DNA from: Agapanthus africanus
Lineage: Eukaryota; Streptophyta; Magnoliopsida; Asparagales; Amaryllidaceae
Assembly: GCA_030015575.1 (NCBI GenBank)
Contig: CM057351.1
Coordinates: 3,244,001 to 3,308,000, forward strand
Direction: 5' to 3'
Length of the DNA: 64,000 bases
Below the pieces are notes generated by a model, which was not told where the DNA came from, ran no database searches, and saw nothing but the letters and a program-made list of their open reading frames with translations. Position 1 is the stretch's first letter. Each line of letters begins with the position of its first letter. The position numbers were made by a program, and so were the translations under genes. Shown one piece after another: positions 12,854-24,768 of this stretch.

Positions 12854-15568
12854 TCGTGCTCACACGTGACCAACGGTCACGTAGTCACACATGACCGGCT
12901 TTAAAAGCCCTATTTCTATGACAGAATTAAATTCTGAGAAGAGATCATTCAAATCTTTCCAAATAGAGAATGATTATTTGGAACCGTTGGATTAAAAATC
13001 TAAAAGTGATTAAATATCGCCTATTTATGGAAAATCTTGGACTTGGAAAGATTTCCCCTTAAAATCTAACCGAAACAACAAAGGGATATCTTTGGATTTA
13101 AAATCCAATGGTGAATAAAATTCACCTAAGAATCTAAAGGCCTGGATTAATGATAAATGTAAATCAAATCTCTTAATAAACAAATCAAATCTTTCAATAA
13201 AAGATTCACTAAAACTGATTGATTCTTTTCCTTCTCCTATAAATTGGAGCCAAGAGAGACATACAGGGAGAGACAGAGAGAAAGAGGGATAGAGCTTGGA
13301 GATTTTGAAAGAAATTGATCCTCTGCAAAATAAAACCCTAGGTAAGAAGGGAGAGGCTTAAAAGGAGAATTTAATTCTCAAAAGAGTTTAACTCTTACAT
13401 AAAAAAAAGAACTTAGTTCTTTCTCTGGTTGATGATCTGCAAAGTGCACATCTCCCCATGAATTGAGAATTTAATTCTCATTGGGTTGAGATCCTGCCAT
13501 GCAGATCTAAAACACAGAGGAGGGACTGAGTTCAGAGAATTTAATTCTCACAAAATGATAGGAATTCAATTCCTTTGAGATAAAGTTAGGGTTTAACCTT
13601 ATGTTATGGGAATTTAATTCCTTCAAAATGAACATAACTAGGGTTTAACCCTAACTGAGAATATAATCCTCTCAAACTCACAGGAATTTAATTCCTTTAA
13701 GAAAAGAAACTAGGGTTTAACCTTATTAAGAATATAATTCTTCAGAAGAAAGTAGGAATTTAATTCCTCTGAAGTTTAGGGTTTAACCCTATGAACAGAA
13801 CTTTAAAACATGCAGAGTCGCGTGCTACCACGTGACCCCTGCAAAGACCCACAGAATAGAACTCTGAAGCAGGCACCTCACATGCTGCCACGTGACTTCT
13901 GCGAAGATATATAAAAGAAAACTTCGAGGCAATGCCCCACGTGCCCCACGTGATCCCCGAGACACATAAAGAAGAAGCAAAATAAATAGAGACTCTGGGG
14001 CGCCCTCACGTGCATCACGTGTCCCCTAATGTGTATTCTAACAAACCAGAGCATGAGCTCCCATCACGTGCCCGCACGTGATGGCTTTCAGAATTAAAAG
14101 TGTTAAACACTTATCTGCATAACAAAATAAAGAGAAGCAGGGCGCTCTCACGTGTTACCACGTGACCCCTCTTGCCTTAGTGTTTAACACTAATTTGGAT
14201 TTGCTTAGTGTTTAACACTAATTTGAAAACACTATTTGTCTCTAGTGTTTAACACTAGCCTTAGCCTAATTGGCTAAGTTTTCAGAGGCAAAGCCTCTCC
14301 TTCAATGAATCAACAGAGGGCCAATATCCCAAACATAATTGGACTTAGCCCAAGATGGCCATAAGTCCTCAATTCAAATTCAACTGGGCCAATGGGCTCA
14401 TAATATAATAATTGATCTTAGTTTCCAAATTGGACTACAGATCACTTAATCTACCTTGGTGTGAGGGTACATCTCTTCACTCCTTTAATACTTGTCGTTG
14501 TAATTCCTCAACGTCTTCAAAGAAGTGACGGGTCCCGATAACCACATACATTGATACGGACTGTGGAGTCCTTAAATCCACGGACTACGACGTCCTTAAC
14601 CTTGACCGTGATGTCTTAAAACTAACGCCGGACTGTGGGATCCTTAAATCCACGGACTACGACGTACTTAACCTTGACCGTAATGTCTTAAAACTAACAT
14701 CAGACTGTGGAGTCCTTAAATCCACGGACTACGACATCCTTAACCTTGACCGTGATGTCTTAAAACTAACGCCAGACTGTGGGGTCCTTAAACCCATGGA
14801 CTATGATGTCCTTAACCTTGACCGGAATGTCTTAAAACTAACAACGGACTATGACGTCCTTAACCTTGACCGGAATGTCTTAAAACTAACGTCGGACTGT
14901 GGGGTCCTTAAATCCATGGACTATGAGGTCCTTAACCTTGACCGCAACGTCTTACAACTAACATTGGACCGCAATCTCCTTAAACTACCTATTGACCGCA
15001 ATGTCACTAAACTAAACAACAGGGCCCCCTTAATTGCTCTCTTGTTGGATCTAAATGATCCCGTTAAATTGATCTTAGTCTGAAATAAGACTAACGTATC
15101 CTTAACAAACGTTTAAGTTGATTTTAGTCTCAAAAAAGGCTAACGTATCCTTAAACCTAAACCCCCAAACCCAAATCTAAGATAATACGGATTTGGACTA
15201 GTCCACGCCCTACGGGCGACGACATAACTCAGTCTCCGTATACAATCCACGGGCATCCACAAACAAGACAAACACACACGACACGAAGTGAAATTTCTGG
15301 AGAAAGAGAAAGTGGTTACCGCGATGCAGTAACGTAATTAACTGCAGGGGCTTGCGCCTGCAGGGAAGAGCGTCCCCACAATCAAAAACCTCTCAAGCGA
15401 GGGGGGATCTGACGAAGTCTGCTACATCGGACGCATCCGTTTAAACCTTCGATATATGGTGCCATAAATCAACTTGGTATCTTCGGAGAGGTGGACGGAT
15501 AACACCAATTAGCATCTGCCCCGAATCTCAGGCAAGAGTTCTGTCATGCCGTCTTTCGGAGAGGAACA
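12854..15568 (+). repeat. F-family gypsy LTR remnant (inverted relative to F)
   Basis: This is the reverse-orientation relative of the LTR at 36856-40777. Shared parts include the CACGTG-rich end (12860-14160), GAATTTAATTC words (13350-13760), AGTGTTTAACACT words (14180-14260), GGAC...GTCC tandem units (14555-15010), and the GCAGGGGCTTGCGCCTGCAGG block (15345). It ends GAGGAACA at 15568, matching the GGGGAACA LTR terminus. The left part was cut off by insertion of element A in the CACGTG region. What follows (CCCAT...) is copia leader, not the F primer site, so this is probably a solo LTR. It has diverged from F in the number and order of repeat units. Confidence 0.8.
14555..15010. repeat. 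Tandem GGAC...GTCC hairpin units in the F' LTR
   Basis: Imperfect units of about 60 and 20 bp carry CGGACTACGACGTCCTTAA, GGACTGTGGAGTCC and GACCGTGATGTC. Each is a short inverted repeat (GGAC/GTCC, GGACT/AGTCC, GAC/GTC). The frame at 14796-15083 simply reads through this array and is not a gene. Confidence 0.75.
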
Positions 15569-15924
15569 CCCATAAATTCCAGAGAGCTCAACAACTTGAG
15601 TCTGACTAAAAACACCCAGAGAGTGCATAATTACATAATGGAGCAGCACAAGAGGAATGAGACCTCAACTCTTCAAACATGCGGCGGAACCGCGGCCAAA
15701 CTGGGAGTTTGGCCGCGGTTCCGCGGCGGTTTGATGAAGTTGGGTCGTCGAATTTCCTGAGGCTCCATTAAATTACCTGCACATTTTTCTGCATATTTTT
15801 AATCACAAAAATTTCAACTTTTGAAACACGACATAAACTTGCTAAAAATCCGGCTTCGAAAACCGATCGAACACTTTAACGTCGTAAAGACCTTACCTAA
15901 TGTTCTAGCTTGGCTCTCATACCA
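15569..15924 (-). other. Leader end and primer site of copia copy D
   Basis: The last about 350 nt of a copia leader next to its 5' LTR. The minus strand carries TGGTATGAGAGC (15913-15924), one base off the usual primer site, bordering the LTR at 15925. A strong hairpin is included (separate entry). The rest of the leader and all coding sequence lie beyond the F' LTR and element A, outside the window or lost. No gene here. Confidence 0.7.
15637..15776 (-). other. Strong stem-loop in leader of copy D
   Basis: The core is perfect: GCGGAACCGCGGCCAAACT (15684-15702), loop GGG, then its exact reverse complement (15706-15724). Pairing continues outward with CAACT..TTC/GAAGTTG and with AATGGAGC/GCTCCATT (near 15647 and 15760). 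It occupies the position of the leader stem-loops of the other Angela-like copies. Confidence 0.75.
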
Positions 15925-16679
15925 TGAAAGTCTACCCTAACACCACCATGAGGTCTAAACTGGAATCAAGCATGCAAATTTCCAAAATTCTTAGTGCTAA
16001 GCTAGACTATCCCAGAATCTAACTAGATGATTAGGGTTAATTATGATGATATCACAAACCTAGCTAAGAGATGGAGGCTACAACCTTTGTAGACCGTGTC
16101 CTGCTCTTCTCAGGCTCTGGGTCGTAGTCCCTACAACTCCACTAGGCTCCACTTAAAGAATGAACAAGCTTCCTTCGATGACTTTCGTGCCGAAGATGAT
16201 CCACCCGAACCTCCGCTAATCTAAGCTACCTCTTCACTAAACTCTTTAGTGAAGTAAACACACTACACTTAATTGCTAATCAAGTGTAGGATGGTAAAGT
16301 ATGGGTTTTGTTTGCTCACTAGGGTTCTCACAAGCTCAAGGTTTCACAACTCATGTAAGGGATTGAGCTTGGAGGAGGTGAGGAAGAAGATGGAGAGAGC
16401 TAGAGAGGAGAACTCATCACATGAGCTCAAAAAAGATGGCTAAGGCAAAAAATGAACCGAGTGTGTAATGGCAACACTCTTGACCTCACTTATTCAAGCA
16501 TGGAATAAATTGCAATAATAAATTGCAACCATGCTTGAATAATGAGTCAAAACTAATAAAATAAATGTAAATGCCATACCACACCCATACCATAAATATC
16601 TCTCCAATTTCCACCTCTTTTTCTATTTTCCATAAATAGAAAATCTATGCCATGCTTCATATAATATATATAAATATAT

Positions 16680-16682
<3 letters not shown>

Positions 16683-16711
<29 letters not shown>
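16683..16711. repeat. (AT)n microsatellite
   Basis: About 14 uninterrupted AT units inside the D LTR, flanked by further AT-rich sequence. Confidence 0.95.
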
Positions 16712-16715
<4 letters not shown>

Positions 16716-17433
16716 TATGTATTATGAAGAATAATTAGTGAGCTAATAATATTAGATAATATATAATTATATCAAATATAATACATATCAAATTATTAAA
16801 TCAACACTTGATTTAATAATCTGGTAATATCACATATAACCGACTAACATCATTTATCTGTATATCACATTATCAAATCAACACTTGATTCAATAATCCG
16901 GTTATATCACATATAACCTAACTGATATCAAATAACCGCCAAATTAGAATACGGTATCACATACTCGTATTTAATCAGATCCCCGCACATATCAACATAT
17001 ATGCCCTACTTTGTTTCGCTTGAACCAGGAAACTTTTATGTGGGACTCTAAAGACTCGTCAATACGCCAGCAGTAGGTGATGATCATATCAGTTACCTAC
17101 AAGCCATCAGCGGTACTAGCTGGACGTAATGGCTACCCAGGTATTGAGCGAATAGAAGATCAACAAGCAAACTTGTCCAAACTCCCATGAAGCCTATAAG
17201 CAACACTTACCGTACAGTACGGTTTCTTCGTCTCATATGTCACATATCGAGTCTGGTGGTGGAATCGTCAGACCCCAATAACTTGATAAGTCATACCGAT
17301 GTGTGGCCTATAATGGTACGAGAAACTACTGATAACTCTTACCAGTAAATCTCATCAATAGCCCTGGCCTGGGACTTCCTGTTATAGCCAATCAAGCATA
17401 GCGCAACATCAACTCCCTATACCGGGAAAGACG

Positions 17434-17438
17434 AAACC
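17434..17438. other. Probable target-site copy of element E (AAACC)
   Basis: Five bases directly left of E's LTR start TGTCATGTCCC. The partner copy would be at E's right end, beyond the window, so this is inferred from the 5-bp rule only. Confidence 0.4.
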
Positions 17439-18410
17439 TGTCATGTCCCGAAATAGCACGTGACTGGCACTTGAATCATGTGAAGTCTATAGGACCACAC
17501 CTAATTCAAGTAAGCCAAAAATCCCAGAAATCTAAACCATTTTAAAGAAGAAAATGAAGGAAAACTTGTTTTAAAGCCAGTGGTTTTCAATATATAATAA
17601 GCCAAAGTATGCATTTTTAAAACATCAAGTCCTTTCTGAAAATTTCGGCAGAGTTTCCTTTGTAAATACTGGCCCCAAACGGGTACAACACATGAAATAT
17701 ATGTAAAGGCATCCCCAAGCGGCAGCTAGCCCTTCGCCAAATAGCAGTCACAACCACGCAAGCAATATAATATACAACACCGAAGGGCGAGGATCAAAAC
17801 TCAAAAGAAACCAGAGAAAACCATAATAATACAAGCGCGATTCTAAGGTCGAAAGAATAAACACCGGTCTTCTAAGTCTAAAAATATACAAGTCTGGTTG
17901 ATGGAGTTTCTAGATACAACTGAATATAAATAAAATACAATGGTGGTCACGATGCAAGTGAACCCACCTACCAAAACAATCACCCGGAAAGAAGCAGTGT
18001 GCCAGCAAAGCCGCTAAGGAAACCTGTACGACAAAACCTGCAAGAAACTGTGGCACAACGGGGGTGAGTTGCCAACTCGTGAGTAGAAAATATCAGCGAA
18101 CAGAAATCGCATGTATGACTCAATCCTAGGTCATATGATCATAATATCCTCAAATAATATAATATCCTGAACCATCAACACATAAGTGTAATACCACGTG
18201 CTCGTGCCAGTGCCTCAGATAGCAACATATCATATATATGATGTATGAATGCATCGAAATGAAAATAGAATACATTATGAATGATAAAACTGTTTTCTTT
18301 ATTTTAGTGAGATTTCTGTATATATAAATCGAGGTATCATCAATGAAATCAACATAAAGTCCGTGTCAAGCATCGACACAAAACATAAATCCCAATATCC
18401 GAAATCTCAG

Positions 18411-18893
18411 GCTCCGGCTATCCGGACTGGCCCATATCATATAATCTCAATACTTCAAAGTCTCAATATCTCGGGCTCCGGCTATCCGGAGTGGCCCCTG
18501 GGCTCCGGCTATCCGGACTGGCCCAATACTTCGAACGGTATCCTCCGGATATCCGTCGAGTCTCTAAGGTAGTGCTCCCCTACCAGGCTCATCATCCACC
18601 ATGAAATCACTCTCGCCCCGGGATACCTCACCGGGTCCACAATGTACCCACAGACGGTTCATACTCCTCCTCTAATCGGGTCTCGAAAACCAACTCAGAA
18701 CCAAGAAAACATCATGGTGGACATCACAAATATCATATCACGAGAAAACCGCAATTTCTGTTTTTAGAAATGATAATCAGTTTATAAAATCTTTGCGATT
18801 TCTCAAAATCCAAGAATCTCATAGAAATCTGAAATCTCAAATCATAATGTAAATAAATAATGAATACCGGGCTCCGGCAATCCGGACTGGCCC
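18411..18893. repeat. Dispersed TCCGG hairpin words in E LTR
   Basis: Four copies of GGCTCCGGCWATCCGGASTGGCCC-type text (18411, 18474, 18500, 18870). Each contains TCCGG and its complement CCGGA around a 4-nt loop, with an outer GGGC/GCCC pair. Matching copies occur in the right LTR at about 25740-26235. Confidence 0.75.
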
Positions 18894-19904
18894 ATAATAT
18901 CGCATGGCAAATGAATATATAAAAATGCAATGTCTAAGCTATCATATAAAAGCAAGCTTACTGGTACCATACCGAAACTATCAGCTAACAATTTATACTA
19001 ATGAAGTAGTATTTTCTAATGTGTACGTGACATGGAAATTATCGATGATGATGTGTGTGAGCCGGCAAGCAAGTGTACGTGGAGCATATGCATCATCGGT
19101 AATGGTGCTGGTGTCCTGACAGTATGGGTTCATAATAACAAGAATCATAAGTACAAACATGCAATGCGATAATAACAACATGGATATATGGAAATGAACA
19201 GTAAACGCAACAATAAGGAAATATACGTTCCTATATATGAGTCATAAGGTTTTTGGTGTCTAAAATCACACGAATCGTGGTTTTTAGAAAATAGGGGTAC
19301 GGTGTTTTTTGAGAAAAGATACATCCTTTGAAATCCGTAGTATCCCTAGGCATGTCTTTAAAATACTCACGATTCGTTAAGTTTTGGAAATAAGTATGAC
19401 TCACGCCCAACTTTAACATCTACTAAGTAAACTACAGGATAAGCTAAGAGACTAACAAAGGGGTAAGGAAATCGACCTAAGTCCGAGTCGATCTATATAT
19501 CTAGTAGTCGGTGATCCCGCCTCAATAGCGTCACATATGATAACATATATATAATACGAAATCCTCAAATCATGAGTGTGGATCAATCATCATATTTATA
19601 TCTCGTACGGTAAATCCGTTGTACGGCATCCCAAAATCGGGGTACGGGTCGCCTATCATATGTACGTCAATATCCATAGGGTATCACTATCATAATATCA
19701 TGAACAGGGTACTGATTTAAGTCTAGTACATACCGATACCATCACATATAACTGCGTGTATATGAAAACACATCGCCTACCAATCCGCTAATATAATATG
19801 CCGTATCTCATAACAAGACCCAAACACATCACCGATCTCACGGCATCTAGCCCAATCACATCTACCCATCTCCAAATATCATATACTATCCTCCATATCC
19901 GTGT

Positions 19905-20010
19905 ATATGTATACATATATATATACATACTCACATACATATATGTATATATATATATATCCCCATATACGCACAAGAAAATAAAAGATATCCGTGTGTG
20001 TGTGTATGCA
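19905..20010. repeat. Compound TA / TG microsatellites
   Basis: ATACATATATATATACATAC and ATATATGTATATATATATAT tracts followed near 19994 by a GTGTGTGTGTGT run, within the E left LTR. Confidence 0.85.
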
Positions 20011-21698
20011 AATCATTCCTCTAGGGTTTCGCGACTAAGAAATTAAACTAAGTTACTATCTTCCGAAAATGCTAATACTAATCCAAAGTCACCTAAAGTA
20101 TTACTTACTAAGTATGCACATCTCATAACCATACGATATACATATAAATATCATAACGCATCGAAATGCTACGAACTTGCGGGGTTGCTATACGCCGTCC
20201 ACCCGACTTCCCCCGTAGATATATATCTACTCGCTTTGCTCTTTGCTTGCCGAAGTCGATAACGCCACGCCCCTCGCTGTCGTCCCGAAGTTGTCGCGAG
20301 GGTACCTACAATAATACACAATCGCAATCACTATTAAAATAGAATCCGGAAAACCAATACGGCACACGGATCGCCTATAGGTTAGAACCTATAGTCCACG
20401 CATGCAAAACCAACCAATCATCCCTTATTGTTGATGTACAAACATCCAAAAACCAAATACAAATCCAAATATCAAAACCTAGCATTCAAAATACGGAAAA
20501 CATAACTAAAAATCACACCAATGTGCTCTCGGATTTTGACTCAGGCCAATTGGAGCAAAACTAGCAAGTATAGGGTGTTGTATATGGAGTATATGACCTA
20601 CTGGACCAACCTAGACCCAAACCCTCTCAAAGTGGCCGGCCACATGCCTATAAAATCCGGCCACCTCGGCCATAAGGTCTCAGTTTGGGTTCGTACGGTC
20701 GGGTTGGTCTCCTATTTGCCTAACTAGGTCCCTGGTGTTGTTTGGTTTTCTCAAAAACGTCCCAGGTCATCCCAGATTCCCTGTAGACGTGCTAAATGTC
20801 ACAAAACCGATACGGGAAATTCCTAAATCCGTATTCTCTGTTCTAGGCCGGTGAAAACACTACCTAAGTCTTGTTAACAGCCACTACACATCATCAATTC
20901 CACACAAATCCCTAAACCCTTCTCTAGAATTTTCCATACATCACATAACTTAACCAAATCAACTTCTAACTAGACTAGGTAACCAAGAAACTTAAAACTA
21001 ACTAAATGGAAGACGTTATACCTCATTTAGAAAACTCAAGAAAACCCTAGCTTCCCAATGTTATCAAAATCTCACTTTGCTTGGTCCATTGTGTAGAGGA
21101 TGAAGAGGGGATCATTTTTTGTGAAAGGGGTTTAGGTTTTTGATGAAGATTTGGAGATGGATCTTGGGGTAGAGGTGGAGGGAGATGGGTTGAGGAAGAT
21201 GAAGAAAGAAAATAATAGGGAAATGAAGTAGGTGCGGCTGCCCTCTCTCTCTTTCCTCTCTTATTCTCACCCCCATTCACTCATTTCTCATTCTCTCTCT
21301 CTCTCCAATCATTCTCTCTTTTCTCTTTTCTTTTAAAAACCCAAACCACATAACACCCCAAAAACAACATAAGAAAATAACATGTAATCAAATGCAACAT
21401 GACACGGTGCACTAACCATGGAAAACTGTAGAAACACGGATTTGGCTTAATCGCGATTAGCAGTGCACTAATCGGGTTTTTATTTAAATTGCATATAGTC
21501 AAACTTAAAAATGCCAAATCCAATAAATATATTTTTAAATGAATAAATCATTTTAATCCCCAATTATTTCACAAATATTGGTATATATTTATACCCTTTT
21601 TCGAAAACCCCGCTTTTGCAAATCGGGCAGTTTTCGGGAAATATATTATTTTAATATTAAATTCCAAAAATAATATTTTATTTTTCTGAAATGTTACA

Positions 21699-21710
21699 AT
21701 CTTCCCCCTT
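21699..21710 (-). other. Polypurine tract of element E
   Basis: The minus strand reads AAGGGGGAAGAT immediately before the LTR start TGTAACATTTC, the classic plant gypsy arrangement. Confidence 0.85.
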
Positions 21711-22379
21711 AAAGAAATTCGGTCCCAGAATTTAAATTAAACCCCTCAAATACTAGAACATTTCAGTAAAAAGATCAAATTGTCGGAGCTCCGAAATCAC
21801 AAGCACATAAAACATATTATAGCGCAATGCATGCGCATGAAAAACGAGTATATAAACCAAAATCAAAACTTCGTCAAGCATCCCGCAATCATCGGAGTCA
21901 TGGGGAAGACATCAATGTTAAAGTCCAATACGAAAACCGACATGATCTACATCAAAACTATATCGTATACATAATACGCGTCGGTGTAAACTCGTCTAAA
22001 CATCTGAAAGAAATGTATGCCAAACCTTTTTCAAATCAATGTGCGATGCGCGCATCACGGCCCAGTGGCGGACGTCTTTTGTAAGAAAATAACTATATCT
22101 ATACATATCCTTTGTTTAACATACACGTCCCGCCGTTTTGAAATAATTTAGAAGGGTTTCCTTTGTAAAAAGTTTCGTGTCATCGCGGACACATAGGTAA
22201 ATACTGAGACTATAGCTCTCTTTTTGGAAATCCCTTCAATAACTATCGATGCATGCAAAACAATATATGCAGGTACTGTCCTCGGACTAGTCCTGCTCAG
22301 CTATTGTACCAAATAGTAAATATCATGAAAACGTACTGCTCAAAAGAAATCGTACTCGATAGTATATGTAACAATGTCA

Positions 22380-22900
22380 CGTGCGTCTGGTGCGCACAGA
22401 AATCGAAATCAATGAATGTGCTGTACATGTGTACAGAAACCAAATCTAAGTGCAACGGGTGTGCATGAAAACACTAGTCAAAGGCAATGGGTGTGCCTGA
22501 CAGCAATAACAGGTGCATTTGATATCCACGAAGAATCCCGATTTAGTGCATCTGGCGTGCACCAAAATCGCATCAAGCGCGCCCCGTATGCGCAAGAATC
22601 CAACTCAAGTGCACAAGGTGCACGGAAAACAAATATCAAATAACACAACAGAAATCGACGGTATACAACAAACCTCAATCCAAATCAGGTACACCGTGTA
22701 TATAATCTCAAAATCACGTGCATCAGCGTGCACAAAAATCGAATCAAAATACTGAAGTGCACAAAAATCGAAGGCACAAGTCAAATCATATGCATACCGT
22801 AGGTATGAAATCAAAATCAACCATCTCTAATGATATCAAATCGAAACCGAGTACAACTATGGTGCACGAAAACTCAATCATGCAAATAAATCGCCCAAAA
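22380..22900. repeat. Irregular GTGCA / AAAATCG repeats in E interior
   Basis: Several units of the form GTGCAN(2-6)GTGCAC followed by AAAAATCGAA or GAAAAC, at irregular spacing (for example 22553, 22611, 22719, 22757). Some are local inverted repeats such as GTGCACAAGGTGCAC. No regular period. Confidence 0.5.
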
Positions 22901-23682
22901 TGCCGAAATCCAAAATGACGGGTACGTGATATTCGAATAACCAAATCCTAAATCATAAACACTATCGTCGATATATCCCTCAAAGTCGAGAAGCTGTCAG
23001 TGCATCCAAAGCTAGCAGAGCAAGATATCTACTTGCTTCCTATTCACGGTCTGGCGCCTGGTGCCTTTAGGCTCTCGTCTCTCACTGCGAATTGCTAGTT
23101 ATATAGCTTCTCGGCTCAACAGCCCAATATGGAATGACGACGGAAACAGTTCCGCTCTGGCACATCCTCTAAAAATCTCTAGCCAACCATCATGGTCACT
23201 CATAACATGTCTCGTCGATGATCCCGAACTCTGGACTACTGGGTGTGCGTAATACGACTGACCCTGGGTCTAATTCTTCTTGTGTAGTATTCCAGAAAGA
23301 TCTTGTCGGGGTCTCTCCCAAATCTCGTTGCTGCTGAACTGGCCGGAAGTTATCACCCTTTACTAAATCTATTTCTTGTTTCGGAATGGCCGCATACTCA
23401 TCGCGACTCCTTCTAGAAGATATATCCATATACGATGCCTCTGCATGCGTATCACATCTCTGATGTCAACTGAGTGGACGTCATCTCATCGAAATCTCGT
23501 ACGAACCTCTTACTCCACTTTTCTCTAATGTCGAATGATTCGAACTCATCTCTTCGTAGCTGCATGGACTGCGCTCCAATGGCTATACTCATATCTGGAG
23601 CCCCCAAGTAATGCATCCCATCACATGATATCCGAACGACGTTGAACCTTTCGATCGATTCATCAAAGTCCTATAATTCCCT

Positions 23683-23876
23683 GAGAGCTCAACTCTTAAA
23701 TACAGTTTAATAATATCCAGTATATGCCATAGTATCTATGGACCAGCTGTAGAAGGGAAAACCCAAGCATCATTAATGGCACTGCTGAACTGCTGCAAAC
23801 CCTAAGGTTCAAAAGGGTTCCCATGGTCATTATATCGAGTTAAGGTTTCATTCTTCTAGAGGGTCCACGGAATTAC
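23683..23876 (-). repeat. Copia-leader-like segment inside element E
   Basis: This aligns in the same orientation with 9906-10113 of element A. Shared landmarks in order: GCTCAACTCTT, CAGCYGTAGAAGGG-type text, CAAACCCTAAGGTTCAAA/CCTAAGGTTCAAAGGG, ATCGAGTTAAGGTTT, TTCTAGAGGGTCCA. The match begins and ends abruptly. Either E acquired leader DNA from a copia element or both took it from a third source. Confidence 0.7.
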
Positions 23877-24752
23877 TAGCATGTTTTTCCGAATACTTTA
23901 AACTTGGAAAATGGGTTTCTGACATTCGATCGTTTTCTTTCGACTCCCAACGTACCAGCATGAAGTCTTCTCTAGCTGGAATCAATCAATCTGATGACCT
24001 CGCATCCGAGGTGTGCAAACGAACCACATGTCCTAGTCATTCATCCTTGGTGACCGGCGATCTTCTATCATATCTCTAAGTATAAACTCATGCTGCAATA
24101 GCTCCAAACATCTGGGGCTGTATCTTGTCAGTCGCAGCAACATTTGGCTCATTCGTCCGCACGCTAAACAGTGCCTTAATCATCAAGAATAACGGTGCAT
24201 CAACGGTCATCACAATATAGCCGGCCTCTAGCAGTAGCCCAATCCTCTGGTGCTGACCTGCACGTCCGAGAAATCTTTGTAAAAACAATCCATCAACGCT
24301 CATGGCGTGAAAAACACAATACAACAACACATCTATGGAATCGTGTGTCACCGGAATACATCCTAGTCAGTCCTCGTCCAAGACGAGCTCGTGCTAACCG
24401 CAACTCTAGTCGTAGCTCTCTCTGCCTATGCAATCATGGTAACAAACCACCAACCGATATCGATGATGATAGATCATAGGAATGAATATAATACTGTGCA
24501 AGGAAATGTACATCCTAAGGCTTCTTAAGCGGAGTAGCGTATCGTAAGTATGCCGCGGAACATACACACGGTGTGTCACTCTACTTAAGTCACCTACTCT
24601 ATCAACCAAGGTCAACCTATGCGACGAAAGTTTGGGTCTAATACCCCCTCGACCAAGTCGAAGTTCCGTAAGGTCAAGCCAAGCTTCCGAATATATAAAC
24701 GCCCTAGACTCCGCATAGTCAAACATAGACTCGAACCAAGATTAAACCCAGC

Positions 24753-24764
24753 GCTCTGATACCA
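24753..24764 (-). other. tRNA primer binding site of element E
   Basis: The plus strand GCTCTGATACCA is the complement of TGGTATCAGAGC, the initiator Met tRNA site. It is four bases from the right LTR edge at 24769. Confidence 0.85.
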
Positions 24765-24768
24765 ATTT

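Larger units (their letters stand above)
15925..17438 (-). repeat. 5' LTR of copia copy D (truncated by element E)
   Basis: It begins TGAAAGTCTACCC next to the primer site and keeps the internal order of Angela LTRs here: GTGCCGAAGATGATCCAC (16188), CGCTTGAACCAGGAAAC (17017), GACTCTAAAGACTCGTCAAT (17043), and CTCCCTATACCGGGAAAGAC (17413). It stops at 17438 where element E starts; about 0.5 kb should lie beyond E's far end, outside the window. Confidence 0.75.
17439..21698 (-). repeat. Left (3') LTR of element E
   Basis: A complete LTR of 4260 bp from TGTCATGTCCCG to ATGTTACA, followed by the polypurine tract. It holds the uninterrupted version of two insertion sites seen in the right LTR: CTGGTACCATACCGAAAC at 18961 (copia-1 site) and CATATGTACGTCAATATC at 19658 (element F site). 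It is AT-rich with several microsatellites. Small reading frames in it are not gene-like. Confidence 0.85.
21711..24752 (-). other. Interior of element E, no recognisable gene
   Basis: About 3 kb in which I find no long frame and no retrotransposon catalytic motif on either strand. The longest frames are under 110 codons and unlike known gag or pol. It contains irregular repeats rich in GTGCA and AAAATCG (22380-22900), and a 190-bp stretch (23683-23876) that matches the leader of copia element A. The remainder looks like diverged non-coding element DNA. Confidence 0.6.

Noticed and set aside
15684-15724. Perfect 19-bp hairpin as a microRNA precursor
   Set aside because: The loop is only 3 nt and the stem is too short and GC-rich for a plant precursor; its place in the leader and the analogous stem-loops in sister copies argue for an element RNA structure.
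24088-24726. Frames near the primer site of E as a possible gag start
   Set aside because: No gag motif, zinc knuckle or continuation; the translations look random.
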